Source: an uncultured Eubacteriales bacterium (lineage in GTDB: Bacteria; Bacillota; Clostridia; Christensenellales; Aristaeellaceae). From it: DNA of 34,449 bases. Made by a program: the position numbers and the translations under genes. The notes beneath the pieces are model-generated. The model was given only the letters and a program-made list of their open reading frames with translations, was not told the origin of the DNA and searched no databases. The stretch spans positions 1-34,449 of the forward strand of contig CADBVG010000004.1 of NCBI GenBank assembly GCA_902798105.1, given 5' to 3'. Shown piece after piece: positions 1 to 7,519 of this stretch. The number at the start of each line of letters is the position of its first letter. The first letter of the stretch is position 1.

Positions 1-91
1 TTGTCGACCGTTTCTACTCCATCAGGAATACCGTCTCCTCTGGTCTTTTGGCCTTGTAAGACGGCTTGGGCTTCATCACCCCATTTCCTGA

Positions 92-1246
92 CTAACACCT
101 TTCGTATTGGGTCGTCGCGGCGCCGCACAGGAACGCCTCGGCAAAGCCGCTGTCGACGAAGGTGACGTCCACGTGGTAGTTCCGGCCGTCCTCCATGGTG
201 ACGATGTTCCACATGTGGGGGCCGCTGCCGCCCTGGTCCTGGGCATAGCCATTGATGATGTGGCTCTGGATGCTGCCAGAGAACGCGGACAGGTCGCACA
301 GGTACTGGAAGGCCTTTGCGTAGCCCTCGCAGACGATATTGGTGCTGGAATCCCCGTCGAAGGCCCAGATCAACTGCCAGGGGTTGCCATAGGGCATATT
401 TGGGTCGGTGGCCGCGGCGTCGTAGTACGTCACGGCGTTGCAGATGTAATCCCTGTAGCCGCACAGCTTGGCATAATCGGAAACGTCGGCATAATGTTTG
501 ACGACCTTTCCGGCGTTGGCGGCAGCAGCCTGGGCCGATTTGATCTTGCTGGTATCGGTCGTGTAGGTGCCGATGGAAAACTCATCGGCCACAGGAAGGT
601 AGATATAGACGCCGCCTTTATAGCCGTACTTGGTATAGGCCGTCTTGTCGTACCAGAACAGATGGTAGGGGCAATCCACCAGCAGCGCGTCTATGATGCT
701 GGAGAGCGCGTTGAGCGCCGTTTCCGCCTCGGAATAGGGAACGACATTCTCGGGAATGAGCATCCGGGTGTCGCTGAGGGTGCCCGCCGCCACCTTCTTG
801 ATCTCCTTCTCAAGGTAGTCGTACACCTTGGCCGCCACGCCCGACAGACGATCACCGGCCCAGCCGTTGGGCTTCAGGCCGAGGGCGTCCGCCTTGCCGA
901 ACAGCATGTCCACATAGCCCGCGAACAGGGCATCGTTGTCATAGCCCCCCTGTGGCCGGTAGCTGCCGGTCAACGCTTCGGCCGATTCGCCGTTGGCCAC
1001 GAAATCCTCAAGGCCATCGTCCAGACCGTCGGACAGGTCCAGGTCATACAGGTCAAGGGACAGATCATCCCCCGCTTCGCCGACAAGCGTGAAATCATCG
1101 GTTCCAGATTCCACATCCACTTCAATTCCGTCCGGCAATTCCACCGCTGCGTTCTCGGTGAGATCCACTTCCTCGCCGATGGCGGGGCTGGTCATCGCCA
1201 GCATCGCGACGATGAGCAGCCATGCGAACAATCGCGCTTTCTTCAT
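92..1246 (-). CDS. Secreted transglutaminase-like domain protein
   Basis: The 384-residue protein begins with a typical signal peptide (Lys-Lys, then a hydrophobic core to about residue 24). An acidic Asp/Glu/Gly-rich stretch follows (about 27-85), then a globular region. Near the C-terminus are a Cys in VCEGYAKAF (C306), a His in HMWNIV (H344) and an Asp in YHVDVTF (D360), in the order and spacing of the transglutaminase/protease-like Cys-His-Asp triad. In this superfamily, secreted bacterial members are often thiol peptidases or of unknown role; the substrate cannot be read here. AGGAGG lies 9 bases before the ATG and a good promoter sits at 1353-1381. The protein ends only 24 residues after the catalytic Asp, so the C-terminus may be short for the family. 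It acts outside the cell or at its surface (inference). Confidence 0.8.
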   Translation of the reverse strand: MKKARLFAWLLIVAMLAMTSPAIGEEVDLTENAAVELPDGIEVDVESGTDDFTLVGEAGDDLSLDLYDLDLSDGLDDGLEDFVANGESAEALTGSYRPQGGYDNDALFAGYVDMLFGKADALGLKPNGWAGDRLSGVAAKVYDYLEKEIKKVAAGTLSDTRMLIPENVVPYSEAETALNALSSIIDALLVDCPYHLFWYDKTAYTKYGYKGGVYIYLPVADEFSIGTYTTDTSKIKSAQAAAANAGKVVKHYADVSDYAKLCGYRDYICNAVTYYDAAATDPNMPYGNPWQLIWAFDGDSSTNIVCEGYAKAFQYLCDLSAFSGSIQSHIINGYAQDQGGSGPHMWNIVTMEDGRNYHVDVTFVDSGFAEAFLCGAATTQYERC

Positions 1247-1352
1247 GTCCTTTTCCTCCTACTGTTTATCCTGTTTTCCATCGGCATATGGTCGGCGCTT
1301 CAGGCCATCCATATGGCGCGGCGCTTCGTTTGCCAATCCGGTTCGCGTCTCC

Positions 1353-1381
1353 ACCGTAACACATTTGTCATAAATTGTCAA
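1353..1381 (-). promoter_or_regulatory. Sigma-A promoter of the transglutaminase-like gene
   Basis: On the minus strand a perfect TTGACA (1376-1381) is followed after 17 bases by TACGGT (1353-1358), about 110 bases upstream of the start codon at 1246. Confidence 0.6.
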
Positions 1382-1439
1382 GATATTTGGGCAACATGGC
1401 GCGGCTGTCCTTTGGATTTGTACAGATGCCGATTTTCCC

Positions 1440-1468
1440 TTGCATTTCCGCTGCTTTTGTTGTACACT
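1440..1468 (+). promoter_or_regulatory. Sigma-A promoter of the DUF1858 gene
   Basis: TTGCAT (1440-1445), a 17-base spacer, then TACACT (1463-1468), about 60 bases before the start codon at 1528. This and the opposing promoter at 1353-1381 are divergent within the 281-base intergenic gap. Confidence 0.55.
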
Positions 1469-1527
1469 AATAGTTAGGAAGGAAATACTCCGACTATAAA
1501 ACCCAGATCAAATGGAGGTAGAGCGAT

Positions 1528-1737
1528 ATGGCCACGATCAACAAGCAGATGAGCATCGGCGAGGTGCTGGACATCGACCGCACCACCGCGCCGATCATGA
1601 TGGAATACGGCATGCACTGCATGGGCTGCCCCTTCTCGATGATGGAGACCCTGGAGATGGGCTGCGCTGCCCACGGCACTGACGCCGACGAGCTGGTAAG
1701 GCGTCTGAACGAGTACCTGGCAAAGAAGGAAGCGTAA
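1528..1737 (+). CDS. DUF1858 domain protein, hybrid-cluster-associated disulfide redox type
   Basis: This 69-residue protein matches the small DUF1858 / hybrid-cluster-protein-associated redox disulfide family: an N-terminal 'IGEVLDID' helix-turn start, then a central CMGC motif (C31, C34) in HCMGCPFSMMETLE and a further Cys at C46. Family members are about 65-80 residues and are common in anaerobic Firmicutes; a redox or metal-binding role is assumed from the CxxC and has not been shown in general. GGAGG stands 9 bases before the ATG. It has its own promoter (1440-1468) and is separated from the downstream phosphoglucomutase by a 100-base AT-rich inverted repeat, so co-transcription is possible but not required. 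Identification of the family is firm; the function is not. Confidence 0.85.
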   Translation: MATINKQMSIGEVLDIDRTTAPIMMEYGMHCMGCPFSMMETLEMGCAAHGTDADELVRRLNEYLAKKEA

Positions 1738-1746
1738 CTTTATTGT

Positions 1747-1818
1747 GAATTGAGAATTGAGAATGGTTTCACGATGACACAGACCCATTCTCAATTTTCA
1801 AATCTCAATTCTCAATTC
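1747..1818. repeat. AT-rich inverted repeat of GAATT-GAGAATT units
   Basis: A 15-base arm GAATTGAGAATTGAG (1747-1761) is repeated exactly in inverted orientation at 1804-1818. The left arm continues into GAATGG and the right side also holds CCATTCTCAATT (1785-1796), so two alternative hairpins are possible. It lies between the DUF1858 gene and the phosphoglucomutase, and its base composition is very unlike the flanking GC-rich genes. It could act as an attenuator or be a remnant of a dispersed intergenic repeat. Confidence 0.7.
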
Positions 1819-1837
1819 AATTAGGAGGTAATGCCCC

Positions 1838-3562
1838 ATGGATTACATGCAGCTGTTACATCAATGGTTAATGGACTTTGCCGACGATTCGGAGACCATC
1901 AAGGATCTGGAATCCATCGAAGACGATCCCAAGGAGACTGAGGACCGCTTCTACCGGGAACTGGAATTCGGCACCGCCGGTATGCGCGGCGTGCTGGGGG
2001 CCGGCACAAACCGCTTGAACAAGTACAACGTGCGCAAGGTGTCCCGGGCGCTGGCCAAGTACATCAACACCACCCCCGATGGCGCCGAAAAGGGTGTGGC
2101 CATTGCCTACGATTCCCGCCGCAAGAGCACTGAATTCGCCAAGGAGGCCGCGCTGGTGCTGTGCGCCGCGGGCGTAAAGGTATACCTTTTTGAATCGCTG
2201 CGGCCCGTGCCGGTGCTCTCCTTCACGGTGCGCCACCTGAAATGCATCGGCGGCATCGTCATCACCGCCAGCCACAACCCCGCCCAGTACAACGGCTACA
2301 AGGTCTACTGGAGCGACGGCGCCCAGATGCCGCCGGAGTCCGTCGTCGGCATCACCGAACGCCTGCCCAACACCACCTATGAGGAATCCCTGCCCATGGA
2401 TGAGCAGGAGGCGCTGGACAAGGGCCTGCTGACCTACATCGGCAAGGATGTGGACGACGCCTACATTGCCGCCGTCAAGAAGCTGGCCGTGAACCCCGAG
2501 CTGACCCGGGAGATGGGCGAAAAGCTGAAGATCGTCTACACCCCGCTGCACGGCTCCGGCAACATCCTTGTGCGCCGCATCTTCGACGAAATCGGCATGA
2601 AGAACGTGTATGTGGTCAAGGAGCAGGAGCTGCCCGACGGCAACTTTCCCACCGTGCCCGTGCCCAACCCCGAAGATCCCCGGGCCTTTGAGCTGGCCCT
2701 GAAGCTGCAGAAGGAGCTGGGCGCCGACCTGTGCGTGGGCACCGACCCCGACTGCGACCGCGTTGGCATCGCCTGCATGACCGAAAACGGCCCCAAGCTG
2801 CTCAACGGCAACCAGATCGGCTGCATACTGCTGCACTACATACTGTCCCAGAAGATGGAGCGGGGCGAGCTGCCCGCCAACGCAGCGGCGGTTTCCACCA
2901 TCGTGTCCACCGACATGGCCAAGGCCATCTGCGACAGCTTCGGCGTGAAGCTGATCAAGGTACTGACCGGCTTCAAGTACATTGCCGAGCAGATCCAGCT
3001 GTTCGAGGACACCGGCTGCAATACCTTCATGTTCGGCTTTGAGGAGAGCTTCGGCTACCTGTCCGGCACCGACGTGCGCGACAAGGACGGTGTAAACGCC
3101 TGTCTGCTGATCGCCGAAGCCGCCTGCTGGTACAAGAAGATGTACAACAAGACCCTGGTGGACGCCATCGACATGCTCTACGAGCAGTACGGCTACTACG
3201 GCGACAAGGTAGCCAGCTTCGTGCTGCCCGGCAAGGACGGCCTGGAGAAGATGAAGAACGTCATGACCGGCCTGCGCAACAACCCGCCGTGGGCCTTCGC
3301 CGGCGAAAAGGTCGTCGCCATACGGGATTACCAGAGCAGCGTGCGCATCACCTCCGACTTCCAGACTGAGATCCTCACCCTGCCCAAGAGCAATGTGCTG
3401 TTCTTCGAACTGGAAAACAAATCCTGGATCTGTGTGCGCCCCTCCGGCACCGAGCCGAAGATCAAGCTGTACGTCAACGCCGTCTCCGATGATCCCAATA
3501 AGACCGAAAAGATGCTGGAAGCCTACGCCGACGACGCCATCAGGATGCTGAAAAGCTTCTGA
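1838..3562 (+). CDS. Phosphoglucomutase/phosphomannomutase, alpha-D-phosphohexomutase superfamily
   Basis: This 574-residue cytosolic enzyme interconverts hexose 1- and 6-phosphates, feeding glycolysis, glycogen and cell-envelope sugar nucleotides. All the hallmark motifs are present: the phosphoserine loop TASHNP (Ser145), the metal-binding DPDCDR (303-308), a sugar-binding GFEES-type loop near residue 405, and the C-terminal phosphate-binding RPSGTEPK (534-541). The N-terminus (EFGTAGMRGVLGAGTNRLN) and the length match the PGM2-like group of Firmicutes (B. subtilis PgcA type). AGGAGGT at 1823-1829 is 8 bases before the ATG. The gene ends at a strong terminator. Substrate preference, glucose versus mannose or deoxyribose/ribose phosphates, cannot be settled from the motifs. 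Confidence 0.95.
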   Translation: MDYMQLLHQWLMDFADDSETIKDLESIEDDPKETEDRFYRELEFGTAGMRGVLGAGTNRLNKYNVRKVSRALAKYINTTPDGAEKGVAIAYDSRRKSTEFAKEAALVLCAAGVKVYLFESLRPVPVLSFTVRHLKCIGGIVITASHNPAQYNGYKVYWSDGAQMPPESVVGITERLPNTTYEESLPMDEQEALDKGLLTYIGKDVDDAYIAAVKKLAVNPELTREMGEKLKIVYTPLHGSGNILVRRIFDEIGMKNVYVVKEQELPDGNFPTVPVPNPEDPRAFELALKLQKELGADLCVGTDPDCDRVGIACMTENGPKLLNGNQIGCILLHYILSQKMERGELPANAAAVSTIVSTDMAKAICDSFGVKLIKVLTGFKYIAEQIQLFEDTGCNTFMFGFEESFGYLSGTDVRDKDGVNACLLIAEAACWYKKMYNKTLVDAIDMLYEQYGYYGDKVASFVLPGKDGLEKMKNVMTGLRNNPPWAFAGEKVVAIRDYQSSVRITSDFQTEILTLPKSNVLFFELENKSWICVRPSGTEPKIKLYVNAVSDDPNKTEKMLEAYADDAIRMLKSF

Positions 3563-3573
3563 GCGATAACAAC

Positions 3574-3615
3574 AAAACACATACGCCCGCGCGAATGCGC
3601 GGGCGTATGTGTTTT
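3574..3615. terminator. Bidirectional intrinsic terminator between converging pgm and topB
   Basis: A perfect 19-bp stem (arms 3574-3592 and 3597-3615) closes a GAAT loop and is flanked by AAAA on one side and TTTT on the other. It is GC-rich at the loop end and AT-rich at the base, and would therefore stop transcripts from the plus-strand phosphoglucomutase and from the minus-strand topB run. Confidence 0.9.
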
Positions 3616-3636
3616 GACATTGTTTTATGCCAACAT

Positions 3637-3669
3637 ATTCTGATTTGTCGCAACGCGACAAATCAGAAT
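3637..3669. repeat. Palindromic ATTCTGATTT element, copy 1 (topB 3' end)
   Basis: A perfect 15-bp inverted repeat, ATTCTGATTTGTCGC (3637-3651) and its complement (3655-3669), with loop AAC. The topB stop codon (3670-3672) abuts the right arm. Related copies lie at 6744, 9623, 29948 and 34333. Confidence 0.9.
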
Positions 3670-5556
3670 TTACTTTCCCTTTGCCCGCTTTGGCGCTATC
3701 CGCCTCGTTGCCGGGCGCTTCGATCCTTTTTTCGCCTTCGGCGTATCCTTCTCGAACTGTACCCGGGGGCCGTTCTGGGCAGCCTCCACCAGGAACACCG
3801 AGAAGCGCTTAATGCCGTTCATGAAGCGATCGGACTTGGCGCTGCGGGCGGCCTCGTCCTTCTGGCCAGCCATGTCGCTCAAAAACTTCTCCCATTTGCC
3901 GGTGGTCACGGCGGAGGCAATCTGCTCCGGCACCACCGAAATCAGCTGCCTGCCCTTCTCTGTAGACACGATGGTCTTGCCCTTGCGGCGGGCGTAGCCC
4001 ACGTCGATCAGGCGCTCGATGGTCGCCGCCCGGGTGGCAGGGGTGCCCAGACCCGAGGACTTCATCTGCTCCCGCAGGGTCTCGTCCTCGATGTCCCGAC
4101 CGGCGTTCTCCATCAGGTTCAGCAGGGAGGCATCGGTGTGGTAAGGCGGCGGCTCGGTCTGGCAGGTCCTGACGGTGGCCTTCTGCACCGTGCGGGTGTC
4201 CCCCACCGCCAGCTTGGGCAGCGGCGGCTCCCTGTCGTCGCTCTTATCGCCCCTGTACAGCGCCCGCCAGCCTTCCTTCAGGGGCATCGCGCCGTTGGAC
4301 TTGAAGGTGTGCTCCCCCACCTTCGTGCCCACCCGCGCGGCCTCGTACTCATAGTAGGGAAAGTGGGCCGCGATCAGCCGCCGGGCGATCATATCAAACA
4401 ACAGCGCCTCGTCCCGGGTCAGGCTGTGGGAATTGGCCGTCTTTTCCGTGGGCACGATGGCATGGTGGTCGCTGATCTTGGAATTGTCGTAGAAGCGCTT
4501 GTCCTTTAGCTTCCAGTTCAGCTCCGGCGATTCCACGAAGCCCGCGTAGGCCGGCGGCAGCTTCTTTAGCGTGGCGGCGATCTTGGGCTTCATGTCGTCC
4601 GGCAAATAGCGGCTGTCGGTGCGGGGATAGGTGATCAGCTTGTGGGTCTCGTACAGCGACTGGGCCAGCTTCAACGTCTTGTCCGCGGAGTAGCCCAGCT
4701 TCTTGTTGGCCTCCCGCTGGAGGCTGGTCAGGTCGTACAGCTGGGGCGGTGGTACACGCTTGTGGGTCAGCTTGCTCTCGGTCACCGTGCCGGTCTGGCC
4801 CGCCACCGCCTGGCGGATGGCCTCAGCCTGGTCCCGGTCCATGCAGCGGGTCTTCTTCGTCTTGGGGTTGACCCACAGGCCCTCGTAATCGCCGAAGTCG
4901 GCGCGGATCTCCCAGTAATCCTCGGGCACGAAGTGCTCGATCTCCAAATCCCGCTTCACGATCAGGTTCAGCGTGGGGGTCTGCACCCGGCCCACGGACA
5001 GGTGGGCGTCGTAGGCCAGCGAAAAGGCCCGGGAGGCGTTCATGCCCACCAGCCAGTCGGCCTCGCTGCGACATCGGGCGCTCTCATAAAGGGAATCGTA
5101 GTACGACGCAGGCTTCAATTCATCAAAACCCTGCCTGATGGCCGCGTCGGTCATCGACGATATCCACAGCCGCTCCACCGGCTTCTTGCAGCCTGCCATC
5201 TGGTAGATGTAGCGGAAGATCAGCTCGCCCTCCCGGGCGCTGTCGGTGGCGCAGATCAGGCTGGAAATTTCCCGGTTCAGCATCCATCCCTTGACCACGC
5301 CAAACTGGGCCTTGGTGTTCGGCAGCACCTTCAGCGGTATGCGCTCCGGCAGCATCGGCAAATCGGCCATGCGCCACTTCACCCAGCGCGCATCGGTCTC
5401 CCCGGGCTCGCAGAGGGAGACCAGGTGACCGATGGCCCAGGTGACGACGTACGCCTCGCCCACCAGACAGCCCTGGCCCTGGCCCTTCACGCCCAGCACC
5501 CGGGCGATGTCCCGGGCCACGGAGGGCTTCTCGGCGACGATCAGCTTCTTGGACAT
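3670..5556 (-). CDS. topB: DNA topoisomerase III (type IA)
   Basis: This 628-residue type IA topoisomerase relaxes and decatenates DNA through a transient 5'-phosphotyrosine link. The Toprim domain opens the protein (LIVAEKPSVARDIARVLG with the catalytic Glu; acidic cluster in CATDSAREGELIFR). The catalytic Tyr is Y310 in LITYPRTDSRY. SVGRVQTPTL, typical of TopB rather than TopA, lies at about residue 190. It ends in a Lys/Arg-rich tail without the zinc fingers found in TopA, and is slightly shorter than E. coli TopB (653). It is the last gene of the eleven-gene minus-strand run, 24 bases after a cyclophilin; the Shine-Dalgarno (CTGGAG) is modest. Its stop codon touches the palindromic element, with the bidirectional terminator beyond. 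A chromosomal copy is likelier than a mobile-element one, given its housekeeping neighbours. Confidence 0.95.
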   Translation of the reverse strand: MSKKLIVAEKPSVARDIARVLGVKGQGQGCLVGEAYVVTWAIGHLVSLCEPGETDARWVKWRMADLPMLPERIPLKVLPNTKAQFGVVKGWMLNREISSLICATDSAREGELIFRYIYQMAGCKKPVERLWISSMTDAAIRQGFDELKPASYYDSLYESARCRSEADWLVGMNASRAFSLAYDAHLSVGRVQTPTLNLIVKRDLEIEHFVPEDYWEIRADFGDYEGLWVNPKTKKTRCMDRDQAEAIRQAVAGQTGTVTESKLTHKRVPPPQLYDLTSLQREANKKLGYSADKTLKLAQSLYETHKLITYPRTDSRYLPDDMKPKIAATLKKLPPAYAGFVESPELNWKLKDKRFYDNSKISDHHAIVPTEKTANSHSLTRDEALLFDMIARRLIAAHFPYYEYEAARVGTKVGEHTFKSNGAMPLKEGWRALYRGDKSDDREPPLPKLAVGDTRTVQKATVRTCQTEPPPYHTDASLLNLMENAGRDIEDETLREQMKSSGLGTPATRAATIERLIDVGYARRKGKTIVSTEKGRQLISVVPEQIASAVTTGKWEKFLSDMAGQKDEAARSAKSDRFMNGIKRFSVFLVEAAQNGPRVQFEKDTPKAKKGSKRPATRRIAPKRAKGK

Positions 5557-5580
5557 ATCTATTGCTCCAGTAACACAGTT

Positions 5581-6105
5581 TTACCGGCCGTACTTCTCCA
5601 GCTTATATGTCTCCCCGAAGGTATCCACGGTGGCCTTCTTGATGCGCTGCTCCTGCACGGGACGATCCTGGAAGCCGGTGGGGGTGCCCGCGATGGCGTC
5701 CACCACGTCCATGCCCTCGGTTACCCGGCCGAAAGCGGCGTAATCGCCGTCCAAGTGGGGCGCGTCGGCGTGCATGATGAAAAACTGGCTGCCGGCGGAG
5801 TTGGGCATCATGCTGCGGGCCATGGACAGCACGCCGCGGCTGTGCTTCAGGTTGTTCTGACGGAAGCCGTTGCGGGCGAACTCGCCCTTGATGGTATAGC
5901 CCGGGCCGCCCATGCCGGTGCCCTGGGGGTCGCCGCCCTGGATCATGAAGCCGGGAATGACCCGGTGGAAGATCAGCCCGTCATAGAAGCCGGATTGCAC
6001 CAGGCTCACGAAGTTAGCCACGGTATTGGGCGCGATCTCGGGGTACAGCTCCGCCTTGATGACGCTGCCGTTTTCCATTTCGATGGTGACAATGGGATTG
6101 CTCAT
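5581..6105 (-). CDS. Cyclophilin-type peptidyl-prolyl cis-trans isomerase, cytosolic
   Basis: This 174-residue protein is a complete single-domain cyclophilin without signal peptide or membrane anchor, so it should act in the cytosol. The active-site stretch FHRVIPGFMIQGGD is intact, with the catalytic Arg at R48 and the Phe and Gln equivalents of human CypA F60/Q63 present; the second core motif GSQFFIMHAD is also intact. It catalyses proline isomerisation in folding proteins. AGGAGG stands 9 bases upstream of the ATG. It is the last of three adjacent cyclophilin genes and its closest relative in the window is the secreted copy immediately upstream, which suggests tandem duplication followed by change of location. 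Confidence 0.95.
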   Translation of the reverse strand: MSNPIVTIEMENGSVIKAELYPEIAPNTVANFVSLVQSGFYDGLIFHRVIPGFMIQGGDPQGTGMGGPGYTIKGEFARNGFRQNNLKHSRGVLSMARSMMPNSAGSQFFIMHADAPHLDGDYAAFGRVTEGMDVVDAIAGTPTGFQDRPVQEQRIKKATVDTFGETYKLEKYGR

Positions 6106-6124
6106 GGTTATTTCCTCCTGCTGA

Positions 6125-6715
6125 TTACTGAATCTTTTCGGCCTTGTATTCCACGCCGTTGGTCTCCACGCGGATGGACTTGATCACCTGGTCCTCCACG
6201 GGGCGATCGTTCTTGCCAGTCTGGACCTCCGCCACGTGGTCCACGGCCTCTATGCCCTCGATTACCCGGCCAAAGGCGGCGTAATTGCCGTCCAGGGCGG
6301 GATAGTCGGCGTGCATAATGAAGAACTGGCTGCCAGCTGAATCCGGATCTCCAGCCCGGGCCATGGAAATCACGCCGCGCTCGTGGGAAAGGTTGTTCTC
6401 AAAGCCATTGGCCGCAAACTCGCCCTTGATGACATAGCCCGGGCCACCCATGCCGGTGCCCGTAGGGTCGCCGCCCTGGATCATGAAGCCGGGAATGACG
6501 CGGTGGAAGATCAGCCCATCATAGAAGCCGGCGTTCGCCAGCTCGATGAAATTCGCCACCGTGTTGGGGGCGATGTCGGGATAAAGCTCCAGCTTCATCA
6601 CGTCTCCGTTCGCCATCTCGATGGTGGCGATGGGCAGGGCGCTTTCCTCGGACAGGGCGGTCAGTGCGCCGCAAAGCAGCATGGCGCAGAGCAACAATGT
6701 AAACAGCTTCTTCAT
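6125..6715 (-). CDS. Secreted cyclophilin-type peptidyl-prolyl cis-trans isomerase
   Basis: This 196-residue protein starts MKKLFTLLLCAMLLCGALTAL, a signal peptide, followed by a complete cyclophilin domain with intact FHRVIPGFMIQGGD (Arg72) and GSQFFIMHAD motifs. Two Cys in the hydrophobic core (C10, C15) do not form a convincing lipobox, so a cleaved secreted protein or a loosely anchored one are both possible. The start at 6715 was chosen because AAAGGAG lies 9 bases before it; an in-frame ATG nine codons upstream has no such site and would run into the palindromic element. It probably assists folding of exported proteins outside the membrane (inference). It sits between the cytosolic and the membrane-anchored paralogues. 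Confidence 0.92.
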   Translation of the reverse strand: MKKLFTLLLCAMLLCGALTALSEESALPIATIEMANGDVMKLELYPDIAPNTVANFIELANAGFYDGLIFHRVIPGFMIQGGDPTGTGMGGPGYVIKGEFAANGFENNLSHERGVISMARAGDPDSAGSQFFIMHADYPALDGNYAAFGRVIEGIEAVDHVAEVQTGKNDRPVEDQVIKSIRVETNGVEYKAEKIQ

Positions 6716-6743
6716 GATGGTAATCTCCTTTCGATTTGGCAAT

Positions 6744-6778
6744 TTCTGATTTATCGAGCCCTGCTCGATAAATCAGAA
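6744..6778. repeat. Palindromic ATTCTGATTT element, copy 2
   Basis: A perfect 16-bp inverted repeat, TTCTGATTTATCGAGC (6744-6759) with its complement at 6763-6778, loop CCT. It fills the gap between two cyclophilin genes, touches the stop codon (6780-6782) of the membrane-anchored one and lies just upstream of the Shine-Dalgarno of the secreted one. Confidence 0.9.
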
Positions 6779-6779
6779 T

Positions 6780-7451
6780 TTACCCTTCCCCCTTCACCTT
6801 CTCCGGTTCGCCATATTCCTCCCCATAGGTTTCCACATGGATACTGCGAATCACCTGGCGGGTCAGGGGCAGGTAGGTGCTGTCGGTGGGCTGGGAGGCG
6901 ATGGCGTCCAGCACGGCCAGAGTCTGTTCATCCATGGCATTGCCGAAGGCGGCATACCTGCCATCGTATTCGGGATAGCTGCCCTGCATGATGAAGAACT
7001 GGCTGCCCGCGGTGTCGTAGCCGCTCTGGCGGGCCATGGAAATCGTGCCGCGCTGGTGGGAGACATCGTTCCTGACGCCATTCTCGGAAAACTCGCCCTT
7101 GATGGCGTAGCCCGGGCCGCCGGTGCCGTTGTTCTCAGGGTCGCCCCCCTCGATGAACACGCCCGCCACGATCCGGTAAAACTGCAGGTTGCTGTAGAAC
7201 CCCTGGTTGGCCAGGCTGATGAAGTTGGCCACGGTATTTGGCGCCTGCTCGGGATACAGCTCAAAGCGCATCTGCGCGCCGTCGGACATGGTGATGGTGG
7301 CGACAGGGTGCGGGGCCGGTTCCTCCGCCTTCCGGGAATCGGCCAGCTTCAGGATCAGCAACAAAAGCCCCGCCAACAGCAGCGCCCCCGCCACGATCAC
7401 GGCGATGAGCCGCCGCCGATTGCTGAAGAAGCCCCTCTTCCGTTGTCGCAT
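6780..7451 (-). CDS. Membrane-anchored cyclophilin-like protein with altered active site
   Basis: A short Arg/Lys-rich head (MRQRKRGFFSNRRR) is followed by one membrane segment (about 15-35) and a cyclophilin domain, so the domain should face outwards. The fold motifs remain (AGSQFFIMQGSYPEYDGRYAAFG), but the active-site stretch reads FYRIVAGVFIEGGD where the two downstream paralogues have FHRVIPGFMIQGGD. The catalytic Arg (R93) is kept, whereas His becomes Tyr, Pro becomes Ala, and the CypA F60 and Q63 equivalents become Val and Glu. Weak or absent isomerase activity, or different substrate choice, is therefore plausible. ATG at 7451 has GGAGG 10 bases upstream; a GTG two codons earlier (7457) is too close to the site. 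First of the three-gene cyclophilin cluster. Confidence 0.88.
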   Translation of the reverse strand: MRQRKRGFFSNRRRLIAVIVAGALLLAGLLLLILKLADSRKAEEPAPHPVATITMSDGAQMRFELYPEQAPNTVANFISLANQGFYSNLQFYRIVAGVFIEGGDPENNGTGGPGYAIKGEFSENGVRNDVSHQRGTISMARQSGYDTAGSQFFIMQGSYPEYDGRYAAFGNAMDEQTLAVLDAIASQPTDSTYLPLTRQVIRSIHVETYGEEYGEPEKVKGEG

Positions 7452-7487
7452 GGGCACATAACCTCCAAATCAATTGCGTCTATCGGC

Positions 7488-7514
7488 TGTAGCGGCGCGG
7501 GCGCCGCCGCTACA
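7488..7514. repeat. GC-rich hairpin downstream of hemZ
   Basis: Arms TGTAGCGGCG (7488-7497) and CGCCGCTACA (7505-7514) form a 10-bp stem with a 7-base loop, just after the hemZ stop codon on the minus strand. There is no following T-tract, so it is more likely an mRNA processing or pausing structure than a full intrinsic terminator. Confidence 0.6.
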
Positions 7515-7519
7515 TATCT

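Noticed and set aside
107-1477. Long plus-strand frame opposite the transglutaminase-like gene
   Set aside because: Antisense shadow: the opposite strand has a signal peptide, catalytic triad, ribosome site and promoter.
3574-3615. Site-specific recombination or attachment site
   Set aside because: A perfect stem with A/T flanks between two convergent genes is explained by a bidirectional terminator; no integrase is nearby.
1868-3661. Long minus-strand frame opposite phosphoglucomutase
   Set aside because: Antisense shadow; the phosphoglucomutase motifs on the plus strand are complete and the frame crosses the terminator.
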